DNA of 64,000 nt from Capsicum annuum. Taxonomy: Eukaryota > Streptophyta > Magnoliopsida > Solanales > Solanaceae. The notes under the pieces are model-generated. The model had not been told where the DNA came from and made no database searches. It worked only from the letters and a program-made list of their open reading frames with translations. This document shows positions 11,755 through 22,644 of this stretch, piece by piece. Position 1 is the stretch's first letter, and each line of letters starts with the position of its first letter. The stretch covers positions 17,781-81,780 of the forward strand of contig NW_025841136.1 of assembly GCF_002878395.1 (NCBI RefSeq), given 5' to 3'. Both the position numbers and the translations under genes were made by a program.

Positions 11755-13400
11755 ATTTGAATCAAAGATGGCGACCACTAGATATTCTCTTTCATTGAGT
11801 AATATTGTATTAAGTGACTCAGCGATGTTTGTGGTCATGACATTGAATATATTTCCAAGAAAGTGCGCCCTACTCCACTTTTCAAATTCAACATCATGCT
11901 CAAGGCAAGCTGCATCATCAGGGCATTTTTCTTTAATAAAGTTGAAGTAATCATTATACTCATCTAACGTGTATGCCTTGGCCGCATTGTAGTACATATT
12001 GAGATAATCTCTATAAAGGTGATTCTTGAATATTTTTATCGAGATGCCTTATACATACTCTATGATGCGCGTGAAGATAATGCTTTGCAAGGTCGTTGGC
12101 TATGCTTATGTGTTTGTCAGAGATGACACATAATTCTGGTTCGTCAACAAAAATAAACTTAAGCTTCTCGAAGAAGAAGCCTCATGGTGTATCATTTTCC
12201 TTATCTACCACATGATACGCTATGAGAAGATATAATTTTGCGTATCTTGTGCGACGGTGGACAACAAAACGCCCTAGTATTTATTGGAAAATACATGCCA
12301 TCAATGGCAATAACCTTTCTCATGTGTTCATAGCTATGGATAAAAGACATAAAGTAGTACATAAACTTTCCCGAGTTCGCATCAACCATGAGAGGAATTA
12401 TAGACCCAGGATTGAGGCTGTTAAAAACATATAAAAAAGTAAGCAACACTGCATATCTGTTCTCGGGTGTTCCTTAAATTATGTTCTTCGTAATAATACC
12501 TTCCATCCAACACTTCTAAGAGCCTGACTTGTAATGTAGATCCATAAAGTTTATCCTCTCGATCTCTCTTGGGCTTGGACATTTGTTGTCGATGAAAAAG
12601 TTCAAACAAAGTGAGGTAGTCCATTGTGAAATTCTTGTGGTTGCCTATGACATGTTCAATGCCACAACTATGCTCACCGACGTACCAGTAGATTTGAAAC
12701 CTACCCAATGCTTCATTCATAATTGTATGCACCAGCCACTGATAAGTAGGATCTACACATCTCACCTTGTAGTATTTCTTACAAGTCTTATCCGTTGTGT
12801 AATTGAAAGACTTCTTCACCGAGACCTTCTTCAAGAAAATATTTAATGTTTTTTTGTTGTTGAATATTTGTCTAATATAAAAATTAGTGCCATCCAAGAA
12901 AGAGTGTCTTGCTTGAGGTCTGGACTACCTCTCGGCACCTCTTTCACACTCTTCTTCTTCAAATTCTTCAGAATCTTCCCATGCATGATCATCCATGCAC
13001 TCGTATCCCATTGAGCTATCATCTACTGTCAGAAGTGGGGGTGAAAATGATGTAGAAGCTTGTTTTTTAGACCTTTCAACAACTTTAATCCTCAAATTGG
13101 CCTAGAATTATCAGAATCAGCATAAAACATGTATAATTTCACGTGCCTATCATTTTTTTTGAATATTGGATAGGTTTTACACCTCCCATTCATTAAGTAA
13201 CTAATGACCACATCACTTGGATCGCAACTTAATTCTCTGCTCTTCATTATGATTTTAACCATGTCAGCGTATGAACTATAATGATGAAGGGCAATGAACA
13301 CTTTCTACTTAGACACTAATTTCCAAATCCAACATTTTGGAGTCTCCCCCTATTCACCTAAAAATTCACCACCAACAACTATATACTCTATAATGGACAT
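11755..13400 (-). pseudogene. MULE (MuDR-type) transposase, N-terminal and catalytic piece (piece 1 of 3)
   Basis: Minus strand, putative ATG at 13398-13400. Order of motifs: an N-terminal PB1-like block (DVVISYLMNGRCKTYPIF, about 13160-13260); an acidic linker (EDSEEFEEEECE); and the MuDR N-domain with KCKKYYKVRC-like and CGIEH motifs (12421-12897). The MULE transposase core follows, with KVIAIDG (first catalytic Asp, about 12300), IAYHVVDKEND, LCVISDKH (second Asp, about 12090) and CIRHL. Last is TTNIAESLN (catalytic Glu, about 11800). The core is split over several frames with stops, so the enzyme is dead. The piece stops at the gypsy border and continues at 4504. Confidence 0.85.
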
Positions 13401-14134
13401 GATATACTTAAATGATAGTATTTAATAGACTCAAACAGTGGTTTATGAGCCTAAACTTAATAGACTATAGTCATTTTTCTCTTATCAGATTTTCGTACAG
13501 TACTTGATCAGAACCAGTTCGATCGCTTTTTCGACGACCACCAAAATAATGCAATGAATTAGAGCTTTGGAAGAAGCTAAAGAGTATTAAAATGCTGCTA
13601 CTGAGCCTAGAATCGATTTCAAAAAGTGGAATTACTTTTAAATCTTTTTGATTGAAAATGAATGAAAATGTAGGGATAAAAATAGGAGAAAATGATTGAC
13701 AATGGAGGTAATGTCAGTTCTTGCTGGATGCCGAAAATATCAATGAAAAATCATCAAAAACTCATGACAAAATCAGCTTCATTGAGAAACTTGTGAATTT
13801 TTTATTTTTTTCATTTAATATCTAATATTTATATGTATAGACATGGGCTAAAGTATATTTTCTAAAATATATAAGCTGAAGTGGGGTGGGACTAAAATGT
13901 ATGTTTTTAAACTTGTGTTTAGGATTGACACTTTGTTTTGTGGTTCCATTAGAGTGTCTTTTTTTAAAGTATTTGAGACTTGTATTTCTTTGTCAAAAAA
14001 AATTTAAAAAGTGTCCAAAATCTCAACTCTCACAATAAAGTTAGGAGCTATTTTGGGACAGATACTGAGAAGTCATAAATTTAGTTACTAGGCAAAATTC
14101 TACTATATTTATTAATGTAGGATCTTATTTAGTT
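13401..14134. other. 5' flank of the MULE, non-coding
   Basis: AT-rich sequence upstream of the MULE start. One MULE terminal inverted repeat is expected here, but I could not match it to the other flank. No other feature is recognised. Confidence 0.45.
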
Positions 14135-14257
14135 ACTAGTGAAATCATCTGCGCTTCGCACATCTATAAGAAAAATTAATAAATTTATAACTTTTTTACT
14201 TTTTATATTTAAGAAAATAATAATTTCATATGTTGATGATTTCTTATTTTAACAAAG

Positions 14258-14261
<4 letters not shown>
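14135..14261 (-). mobile_element. Helitron 3'-end fragment, minus strand
   Basis: ACTAG at 14135-14139 followed by GAAATCATCTGCGCTTCGCAC. Read on the minus strand this is GCGAAGCGCAGATGATTTCACTAGT, a Helitron-type terminus. The same ending occurs at 22067. The body is cut off after about 130-170 bp by the AT repeat and the next Helitron. Confidence 0.55.

Positions 14262-14306
<45 letters not shown>
14262..14306. repeat. (TA)n microsatellite
   Basis: About 22 TA units between two Helitron-derived sequences. Confidence 0.95.
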
Positions 14307-14314
<8 letters not shown>

Positions 14315-15770
14315 TATTAAAAGTGTGAAGCCCCTTAGAAAATTGATTTGAACTTTTTGTCCTTCATTAAAAGACTCTCCTTTAGACAAAACTGTCTTTT
14401 CACTATTTTATTTAATTATTTTTTATTATATTAATTAGACTCCTAAAATATATGGGACTCCTAAAATATATGGAAGGAGAATCAACTAATATTTTACTTT
14501 GTACTAATCAACTAGAAAAATACTCCTAAAATAGGACTCTATTAAGGAAAAGATTCTATTAAGAGTTCTACATACACATTGCGATTTCATTATTTCTTAG
14601 TCTTTCGTTAAAAAAAAGTGAGATTTAGTCTACATATTCATTTCTTAATTATTCTTCCATAATTAAAACTTAGATCAAAATTACTACAAATAACAACTTC
14701 TTATGATTTAACATATTTAAAAGTTACTACAAACTTTTCATTGTTCGATAGACCCTCAACAATCCCCTCTTTCATAATTTTTTTCTTAATTAACATCACT
14801 ATTTTTGTCAACATAATAGAATTCAACGTGCGTGTGTATATATATATCTTCTTTATTTTCATTCAAGTCATTCTTTTGAGTCAAAATTTTTGCTTAGACA
14901 AGAATTATTTTCATCAAAATCGAAGCTTTGTAATCACTATTGTATTGTTTTGTTGTAGTTTACAGGTCATAGATGAATGTCGGTTGAATTTGAGAGATTT
15001 CTTATATAAATGTTATGTTTAACTATATTGTTTTGATGTCTTTATTATCGTATTTTTTTATGTTAATTTATAGGTTGTAGATGAATGTCGAACAACTTTG
15101 AGGAATTTTTTTAGGTAAAGATTAGGCTAAATTGTATTTTCTTAATGTCTCTATTAGTTTATTATTTTGTTATAGTTGACAGGTCGTAGATGAATATCGA
15201 TCGGCTTTGGGAAATTTTTGTGTGGAAAGTTTAAATTTAATTGTATTATTTTGATATCTCTTTTATCGTATTGTTTTGTTGTAGTTTGCAGTTGATAGAT
15301 AAATGTCGGTCGACTTTGAAGAATTTTTTTAGGTAAGGGTTAAGTTTAGTTGTATTGCTTTCATATTTCTGATTTGAGAAATTTTTTTTGTGTAAAGATT
15401 AGGTATAATTATATTATTTTGATATCTCTATTATCGTATTATTTTTTTATAGTTAACAAGTGATAGACGAGTGTAAGACGCTTTGAGAAAATTTTAGTGT
15501 AAAAGTTAGATTTAATTGTATCGTTTGATGTCTCTATTATCGTATTATTTTATTTCAGTTTACAGGTGATAGATGAATGTCGATCGGCTTTGAGAATTAT
15601 TTTCGATAAAGGTTAGGATAATTAAATAAATTCTCCATCTTTACATATTCAAAATATGTTGAATTTAATTATTGTATTCATCTTTATTATTTAAATAAAT
15701 TTTTTATTTAGTATAACGTTTGAACTCATTAAAGAGAGATACACGCGCGAGGTATGTACACCTAAACTAG
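14307..15770 (+). mobile_element. Non-autonomous Helitron with internal tandem repeats
   Basis: It begins with the same 5' motif as the 2.3-kb Helitron (ATATTAAAAGTGTGAAG, 14313-14330) and continues with the shared CTTTTTGTCCTTCATTAAAAG block. It ends CTAG (15767-15770) before T, preceded by a GC-rich ACACGCGCGAGG segment. The terminal TC is not visible because the AT repeat abuts the start. The ORF at 14741-15022 is AT-rich and looks incidental. About half the element is the tandem array described separately. Confidence 0.72.
14945..15618 (+). repeat. About 110-bp tandem repeat inside the Helitron
   Basis: Around six diverged units. Each has a GTTGTAGTTTACAGG-like start, then GATAGATGAATGTCGATCGGCTTTGAGAA-like sequence (quoted here only in outline), then TTTGATATCTCTATTATCGTA. 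Units start near 14948, 15053, 15162, 15275, about 15435 and 15545. One unit is interrupted by a partial duplication. No long ORF runs through it. Confidence 0.8.
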
Positions 15771-16216
15771 TATATATATATATATATATATTCAAACAAA
15801 ACATTGTAGATTTTTGTCTTCTTTTGAGAGATGATATGTTTTTTCAGTTTCTTCAACATACAAAATTGAAATTCTTTGCATATTCTTCAATACAAATTAT
15901 TCATTTGTATAGAGTAGAACAAAACATTTACGATGACAAAGTAAACAGAACTAGAGGTCATATTTTTTAATTAACAATATATTGTTTCACGCTGAAATTA
16001 TTAGTTTTTGCTGAAATTTCCTTTATCTTTCGTAGAAATACTTGACACACTAAATACAAACTTTGATTTCTTAAAAGAAGATTTTTTTTAACTCATTGTG
16101 TCTTTATTATTGCATTTTTCTTGCTATATTCTTTTAGAACTTAATAAGTATTTTTAAGAATTGTGAAAATTACGTAGGAAAATATTTAGTTATTTCAAAA
16201 TAATTTACATTTAAAA
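15771..16216. other. AT-rich stretch, nothing recognised
   Basis: A short TA run (15771-15790), then AT-rich sequence without coding potential or recognisable transposon ends. Confidence 0.5.
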
Positions 16217-16930
16217 TGTATTGAAAAAAGTCATGTCTTTAAATGCATTTTAGAAGCCATCAAGAGATGAACTTGAGAAGGTTTACTCTACAAGCCACTA
16301 AGAGATATACTTGAGATGGCTTCATTGAAGCCATCAAGAGATATACTTGAAAAAGCTTACTTTGGAAGCCATCAAGAGATATACATCAGAAGACTTACTT
16401 TGGAAGTCATCAAGAGGTGTACTTGAGAAGCTAAGTCTTACCTATAAATATTCCTTCAATCCTTACAACAATCCTGAATATTCAAAATTTCCTCTTTAGT
16501 TTTCTCTTTCCTCTTAGAATCGTGCTTAGTGATTTTGGTTATTATTTAAACCTATGATTTAATTTGCTAATATTTGTATTAATAATTTTGTTGATTCCTG
16601 TCTTCTTTGATTAATTAGTGAAAAATTATTTAACTCAGAATATCCTCTAATTAATTAGGAAAGTGTTTGTTTAATCCTGAAAAAATATTTCACACTGCTG
16701 AAATAGTTTCTTAGGACAGTGTCTAGCACAACACAAGTATAATTAATATATTAACATGTTAAGAAGTAGTTAGATTACTGTTATAGTGTCATATTGATTA
16801 CAATATTATCACTGAAGTAGTAATATTATTATATACTATTATGTTATTGTATTGCTAATATTATTAATATAATATTTTGTTAACAGTTAAATAATATTGT
16901 TATTATTATTTTTTTCATTGTTCCCCAACA
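16217..16930 (+). mobile_element. Possible solo LTR (copia-like)
   Basis: The sequence starts TGTATTGAAAAAAGTCATG and ends CCCCAACA. Between them are a tandem repeat, a TATA-like box in CCTATAAATATTCC (about 16440-16455), a pyrimidine-rich segment and CTTAGGACAGTGTCTAGC. This order (repeated enhancer, TATA box, leader) is that of an LTR. The flanking 5-mers TAAAA and AATTA do not match, and no primer-binding site follows, so the solo-LTR call is tentative. Confidence 0.45.
16253..16428 (+). repeat. 45-bp tandem repeats upstream of a TATA-like box
   Basis: About four units of the form GAAGCCATCAAGAGATATAC plus TTGAGAAGGCTTACTTTG. They lie directly upstream of the TATA-like box. Repeats in this place act as transcriptional enhancers in several plant copia LTRs. 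That role here is inference. Confidence 0.75.
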
Positions 16931-18329
16931 AATTAAACACACCGAAGTTACGAATATAATTAGGAGTAGAACTTATAAATAAGATGTAGATATATGCATT
17001 ACAACAATTTGAATTTATAATTTTATAAGATATTAAATATATTCATCATTATGCATTGATTTTATTTATAAAAATAAATAGATGAATGGTGAAAATCGAG
17101 GGGAAAAGTAAAAAATGAACAAAAATGTAAATAAATGAGTTGGTTGCGTAAGAGATATGTCACACTACTGTTTCAAAAACCGCAATAATATAATATATAG
17201 ATGATAAATTTAGTTATGTTGTTAAGGCATATAAAAATAATCTACATTATTAAATTCACAAAGTAGTTATAAATGAAATGAAAAAAATTATAAGTACATT
17301 TCAAACAAAAGAGCACAACAACAAAAAAAAATATTATATATATGCAAAAAAAAAAACAATGACATCATAAAATTAACATTTCATCTTTTAATTCTTGTGC
17401 GAAGATAATAAAAGTGAAACTCCTTATGATAATTCTTTTAGTTTAAATGGATAATTACATTAATTATGTTTTATAACACACAAAAAAGTAGGAGTAGAGG
17501 ACCAAATGAGTAACATTTTCATATGTTGCTAAATTATTAATACAAATCAACCTATGTGAATCTATTGAATCTAAAAAGATGATTCTTCAAACAACTACAC
17601 CTCAATACTTCCTGAAAAATAAAAAGAATAATTTTTGCATGAAAAAAGAGCTAGCATAGAAAATTGATAATCTAAAAAAAAAGAAAAAGAGGCTTTTACC
17701 TTACAAATAGGTGTTTCACTTTTTCATAATCTCCTTAATTTGTTTAGGCTGTTAAGATGAAGGTGATATTCTTATTCGTTCACTTTTGTGAGCAAAGAAT
17801 GACAAAAACGTATAATTTTTTAAAATTTGAAGAACAGATGAAGATAAATAAAAAGGTTGAAAAAGATAAGGAAAAAGCTAGAATAAGTAGACTTAATGAA
17901 GGGAAAATAAATAAAACAAAGAAGAATAAAGAAAATTACCTCTAACATGGAAGAAATTCTATCATTATTTACATTATTTCCTGTCATATAATGAATGATT
18001 CACTTTCTTAAGGAGAGAGAATTTTCCTTGACTCTTCTCTATTGCAGTAAAATAAAAGAATATTAATCAGTTCTACTAAATAAATAATGAGAATAAATAA
18101 AGTGATTTAGAGGGTACTATTAATATCCATTCAGTGATTTAGGAAATTGATTTATGTAGTGGTCATGCATTTTGTTGATAGATGAGATATTGTAAATAAG
18201 AAGATTAATGAATTGTTGTGACTGATGAGTTATTAACCGAAACACTGAAGAGGTGCAATTTTTGAGTTTTGAGTGTATAATCAAAGTTGTGACTACTTCA
18301 AACAACTTTTAAATGTGGACAATTATTGA
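16931..18329. other. AT-rich non-coding stretch
   Basis: No convincing gene. The ORF at 17757-17945 is Lys-rich low complexity from an A-rich run and has no recognisable domain. Long A-runs occur at 17310-17360 and 17675-17690. Confidence 0.5.
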
Positions 18330-18467
18330 ATAACTACTTTGAGCTGGAGGAACTCCAGGAGTGGCAACAAACTCTGGGGTCCGGGCTCTATTACGGGTCC
18401 GCATCCCATGTGTAGGGCGGACATCCTCAGCTTGGGTATTCTGTTCGTTGGATATATGGGGAGGCAT
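18330..18467 (-). pseudogene. Gypsy gag N-terminus fragment
   Basis: The minus-strand ATG at 18465-18467 starts MPPHISNEQNTQAEDVRPTH, a typical opening of plant gypsy gag proteins, and continues Arg/Pro-rich to about 18330. It lies the expected distance downstream (on the minus strand) of a primer-binding site and LTR end. The rest of the element is missing to the left. Confidence 0.6.
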
Positions 18468-18675
18468 GGACAATTTATGAAACATAGAAAATTATTTATT
18501 AGAGGAAATTCAGACTCTATAGCACGAACTAAATCATAAAAGAAAATAGAGACATTCTTAAACGCCCAGTAGCCTCCTCCTTATAAGTGCAGCGCGCTAC
18601 ACACCATAAAAAAATTTTACCCGATGAGATTTCACAGATATCTTGGGATCATAAACCTAAATCTGATACCATTTT
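18468..18675 (-). other. Gypsy leader and initiator-Met primer-binding site
   Basis: The leader shares blocks with 9.4-9.58 kb. The minus strand reads TGGTATCAGATTTAGG at about 18658-18673, a good primer-binding site for initiator Met-tRNA, three bases inside the LTR end at 18676. Confidence 0.7.
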
Positions 18676-18898
18676 TGTCATGTTCCGAGTCGAAGCCCTG
18701 GCCGCGAACAGCATCCCAAACCAAGAAGGCCTGAGAGACTCCTTAGCCTAGCCTACTAGTGATATTATCTTCTTTGGGCCCAGGCCCGCACGGATTTAAA
18801 ACACGCTACTAGGGAGTAAGTATTGCCTAATTATAAACCAAGCATCCCTCTTGTGTTTTGTCAATGTGGGACTTCTTATCCTAAGTTGGGGTATTACA
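18676..18898 (-). repeat. TRIM-like LTR copy a
   Basis: 223 bp. On the minus strand it starts TGTAATACCCC and ends CATGACA. It contains TCCCACATTGACAAAACACA and a TATA-like segment. It matches copy b at 19067 over its whole length. Confidence 0.75.
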
Positions 18899-19066
18899 TA
18901 CATGCCCCTATGGACTTAGCATCCTCACGGAGGTTTGCCCCACCGAATGAGATTTGCCTGGACTCATGACTGAGGTTTGCCCTGCCTTACCGGGATTTGC
19001 CTAAACTCAGTTTGGACTCTGGCCCACATCGACAGAGCTGACACAGGAGCGGCTCTGATACCATTC
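18899..19066 (-). other. Short internal region of TRIM-like element with primer-binding site
   Basis: The minus strand begins with TGGTATCAGAGCCGCTC (Met primer-binding site, about 19048-19064) just after LTR b. It contains no ORF and ends in a G-rich tract next to LTR a. LTR, primer site, about 165 non-coding bases, purine tract and LTR together form the definition of a TRIM. Confidence 0.7.
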
Positions 19067-19289
19067 TGTCACAACTAGACCTGAGGCCCTGGCCGCGACG
19101 GGCATTTCGAACCATGAAGGCCTGAGAGACCCTTTACTCCTTATCCCTAGTGATATTGTCCGCTCTTGGACTAGACCCTCACGGCTTTAAAAAATGTCAC
19201 TAGAGAATAAGGCTTTCTTACTTATATACCCAGCATCCCTCCTGTGTTTTGCCGATGTGGGACTCCTTATCCTAATTTGGGGTGTTACA
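19067..19289 (-). repeat. TRIM-like LTR copy b
   Basis: 223 bp. On the minus strand it starts TGTAACACCCC and ends TTGTGACA. With copy a it makes a complete TRIM-like unit (18676-19289). A further internal region with its own TGGTATCAGAGCCGCTC follows at 19290-19453, giving a tandem arrangement with a step of about 390 bp. Confidence 0.75.
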
Positions 19290-19453
19290 TACACCCCCTC
19301 TTATGGACTCAGCATCCTCGTTGCCCTACCGAATGGGATTTTATTAAACTTAGAACTGAGTTTTGCCCCGCCTTATCGAGATTTGCTTAAACTTAGTTTG
19401 AACTCAGGCCCACTTCGATAAGGTTGACACATGAGCGGCTCTGATACCAAGTT
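19290..19453 (-). other. Second TRIM-like internal region with primer-binding site
   Basis: It matches 18899-19066 and ends at a primer-binding site (minus-strand TGGTATCAGAGCCGCTC, about 19433-19450). Here the site abuts the larger LTR c, not a 223-bp LTR. Confidence 0.65.
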
Positions 19454-21220
19454 TGTCATGACTCGAGCCAAGACTATGACCGTTACGAGCATCTCAAATC
19501 ATAAAGGCTTGAGTGCCTTTTTCCAACTGGTAGACACATACACAACTCATATACTCTAAATAAATGAAAAAAAGTAGCAAAATGGATACATGATCATTCT
19601 CTTAATCCAACTAATCATTAAGAATATAAGTTTATAAACATTCAGAAACATTTAACATCAGCCTATGAAATCTCTAATAATACGAGAACGACATCTATTT
19701 GAAAACTAGGACAAGGCCCCCAGTCAGACCACGAACTAAAAATCAAATAACAATGTTTCATAAAGAAGGCCTTCTGAAATAAGGAAGGTTCACCAACTGC
19801 AAACTTCTTACAAACCAATCTACTGCTTAGCGGAACCCTGAGAGTGAGCCTCAAATTCTGAAATATTGGGGTCAATACAAATGTACTGATACGTAGAACA
19901 ATCCAAAAATAAAATACATTTTTATAAAATATAAGTGAGAGTATTTCATAAAACATGTCAGCAGAAAACATTTGAAAACACATAGGCATAATCAGTAGGT
20001 TTCAAAACATATATAAGAATCTTAACTCAACTCATTGTCTTTACTTCTGAGCTAGGTGGTATACGCTACATCTCTATAATTGCACGGGCTATATGGAATC
20101 CTCCCTTAATTCGGCGGCCAAGCCCCCAACCCAAGTTTGCCACAAGGGCCGGAGTCTCTATATCTAATACGCCAAAGGGTACAAGGCCAGCGTAAAATCC
20201 CTATCTTGGGAATCATAAACCCGTATTGGTAAAACACAGTTTCCAATAATGAGTCCTTACACTCAAATGCCTTCTTTGGGTAACCACCTAACTCTCTTTA
20301 AGTCCATTTTTAACCTCTTTAAAACATGCATCTCTTTTGAAATCAAAATCTGATTTTATTATGGCATTTGTTTGTTTGATATTGTCATATCAAGACTTAC
20401 AAGTCATATATCTAAGCCATGCAATATCATATTACAGTCTTTTCATTCAAACAAAATGTTTGAACCACCAAATCATTCAAATAGTACAAGAGAATCTGTC
20501 TTTCGAAATACATGAACTTATGCAAAGATTTTCTCTATCAATTCTTAAACATTTGGTGGTTATTTACTTTGTAGAAAACCATAAAATTCTTAAAATAATC
20601 ATCTTAACCATTTACAAATAATAAAACACCCTTTCTTCAGTTCACAACCAATCTCAAATCATTTAAAAATAGCAAAAAAAATATTTATACCATACTTCTA
20701 AATATGAAATTCATCAATTCATAACATGTGAAATCAAGGGGTGTCATAACAAGAGAGATAGTATAAATATTCATGCTCTCAATTCAACTTTCAAACTCAA
20801 AACACATACATACATATATACGAGCAAAAATCAAATTTAAGGAAAGGCCTTAAGACCAAAACATCATTATCCGAAAAGGGTTCACAATGCATACTTGTTA
20901 ATGTAAGTTCAAAAATCCTTCGTAAATATATGATTTCTAACTTTAAAACTTACTCAAAACGATTACAATATTCCCATAAAGTTTAAGAAATCCCCACGTA
21001 CCTTATGTCACTTAGTTTGAAGATTGAAATCCTAGTATTGACTCTTTTCTTGAAAATCTTGAACTTAGGAGTTGGATTCTTTATCAATTTAAAAATTATT
21101 GAAGTTAAGGGCTAAAAAATATGACTAATTCTTTTAACACTTAGAAAATTTTTAGGTTGTAAGCTCTTTATGCATGCTACTAAGAGTGATGTTAAATCGA
21201 GAATGCTACAGGGTGTTACA
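19454..21220 (-). repeat. Large LTR-like sequence (LTR c)
   Basis: On the plus strand it runs from TGTCATGACTCGAG to GGGTGTTACA. On the minus strand it therefore starts TGTAACACCC and ends CATGACA, directly before a Met primer-binding site. At 1,767 bp with no domain-bearing ORF it behaves as a gypsy-type LTR. No partner LTR is in the window. The ORFs at 19663-19989 and 20337-20621 have no recognisable domain. Confidence 0.6.
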
Positions 21221-21319
21221 GATAGTGTCTATTCTTTCCCATGAAATATAGCTTATTATTTGAAAGTCATAAGTCTTGCCTTTATTATGTGATAGTGTCA
21301 ACTCTTGCTTATGAGATTT

Positions 21320-21740
21320 AACTTGATTGGAAGAAATCAAAAAAAAGAACAAAAATAATAAAAATTGCAGAAAAAGAAGAAAATGAAGAAAAATATTAAA
21401 AGATAAAAATTAAATAAAATGTAGAAATTGAGAGAGAACGGAAAGAAATAAAGGTTTATAAAAATAACAATAAAATAAAATAAATAAAAATAAAGGTCGA
21501 GAAAAATTTAAAAAGAAAAGAAAAAATAAAAATCAAAGATTTTTTTTATAAATGTAGCGTTGAGAGGAGTAAAGGAAAAATAAAAAGTAAGGGTTGAGAA
21601 AAAAAAGAGGAAAGAAAAAATAAAAGAAAAGAAGTTGAGAAGAAAAAAAGAAAAAAGTAAGGATTGAGAAAAAATAAAAAGAGAAAATTAAAAAAACTGT
21701 AAAATAAAAAAGAGAAAAAAAAATAAAAGTTGAAAGATGG
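21320..21740 (+). repeat. Purine-rich, C-poor tract
   Basis: About 420 bp made almost entirely of A and G with some T on the plus strand. It holds repeated AAAAATAAAAG and GAGAAAAA words and very few C. The minus-strand Phe/Phe/Leu-rich ORF (21533-21763) is a by-product of this composition. Confidence 0.85.
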
Positions 21741-21760
21741 ATAAGTATGAAGTTGTTATC

Positions 21761-22066
21761 CATTATGAGGATTATTTATGTAATTTATTCCATTGGTCAG
21801 AGACAGTACTATTCCTGTATTTTCCCCAAATTAAACTACATCTTCGCTCTATGAATATCTAATATTGAAATTCATATTATATAAGATTAATTAAAGAGAA
21901 GTGGAAAATTACATTATAAGACTATTCTTTTAACACTTAACTACATAAATACTAATACTTTTTAAACATCACAAAATATAAAGGATAATAAATGTAATAA
22001 TAATGATAAGTTTTGCCTCACTCTTAAACAAAACATAGCTAATACCAAATCTTCCTATCTCATATT
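21761..22066. other. AT-rich stretch, nothing recognised
   Basis: No ORF, repeat or signal stands out between the purine tract and the Helitron terminus. Confidence 0.5.
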
Positions 22067-22098
22067 ACTAGGGAATCTGCTCGTGCTTCGCGTGATCA
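22067..22098 (-). mobile_element. Helitron 3' terminus, minus strand
   Basis: ACTAGGGAATCTGCTCGTGC followed by TTCGCGTGATCA. On the minus strand this gives a GCGAAGCACGAGCAGATTC block ending CCTAGT. It shares the GCGAAGC...GCAGAT...CTAGT layout with 14135. The body would extend to the right. I could not locate the 5' (TC) end, so the element size is unknown. Confidence 0.6.
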
Positions 22099-22644
22099 TA
22101 AAAAGTAGCGGTATTATTTTTTTATAGATTCAGCGTAAGATAGAAAATATAATTTTTTTTTGTATTTAGTTGGAAAAATTAGTTTTATGGACTAATAAAA
22201 TCACTAATGTAAATAATTTTATCAGAATTAAAATCTATTTTCTTTCCTTGGATAGTGAAACTTTTTCTCTCTAAAAATTGTTTCCATCAAATAACAGAAA
22301 ACACAAATGGACAAAGAAAAAAAATGTAGAAGTAAAATAGAAAAGAGAAAAAATTAACTATGAAATTTGCAGAAAATCTTATTTTCCTTTTATGTTTTGA
22401 TACTTTTCTCTGCTTCCCTTTTATATATTTCTTTCTTCACTACTTCAAAATCAAGAGCTCTATTTCTTTTTGTCATCCGCTCAAATTGGAATATCTTTCC
22501 TCAAGATTTCCATCATCCAACCTATATAAAAGAGGGAAAAGTTTCACAAACAAAAGAAAATTCAAGCCACCCAAGATACAAATCAACAACTAAATAAATA
22601 TTGACCACGTTATCAAGATTTACGTATTAAAGAGAAACATTTAT

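Noticed and set aside
14741..15022. Hydrophobic 93-codon ORF as a membrane protein
   Set aside because: Lies inside a Helitron, overlaps the tandem array and is AT-driven.
16217..16930. Definite solo LTR call
   Set aside because: Flanking 5-mers (TAAAA and AATTA) do not match, so it is listed only as a possible solo LTR.
17757..17945. Lys-rich 62-codon ORF
   Set aside because: Product of an A-rich run; no domain or splice context.
21533..21763. Phe/Leu-rich minus-strand ORF that looks like membrane segments
   Set aside because: Complement of the purine tract; the composition explains it fully.
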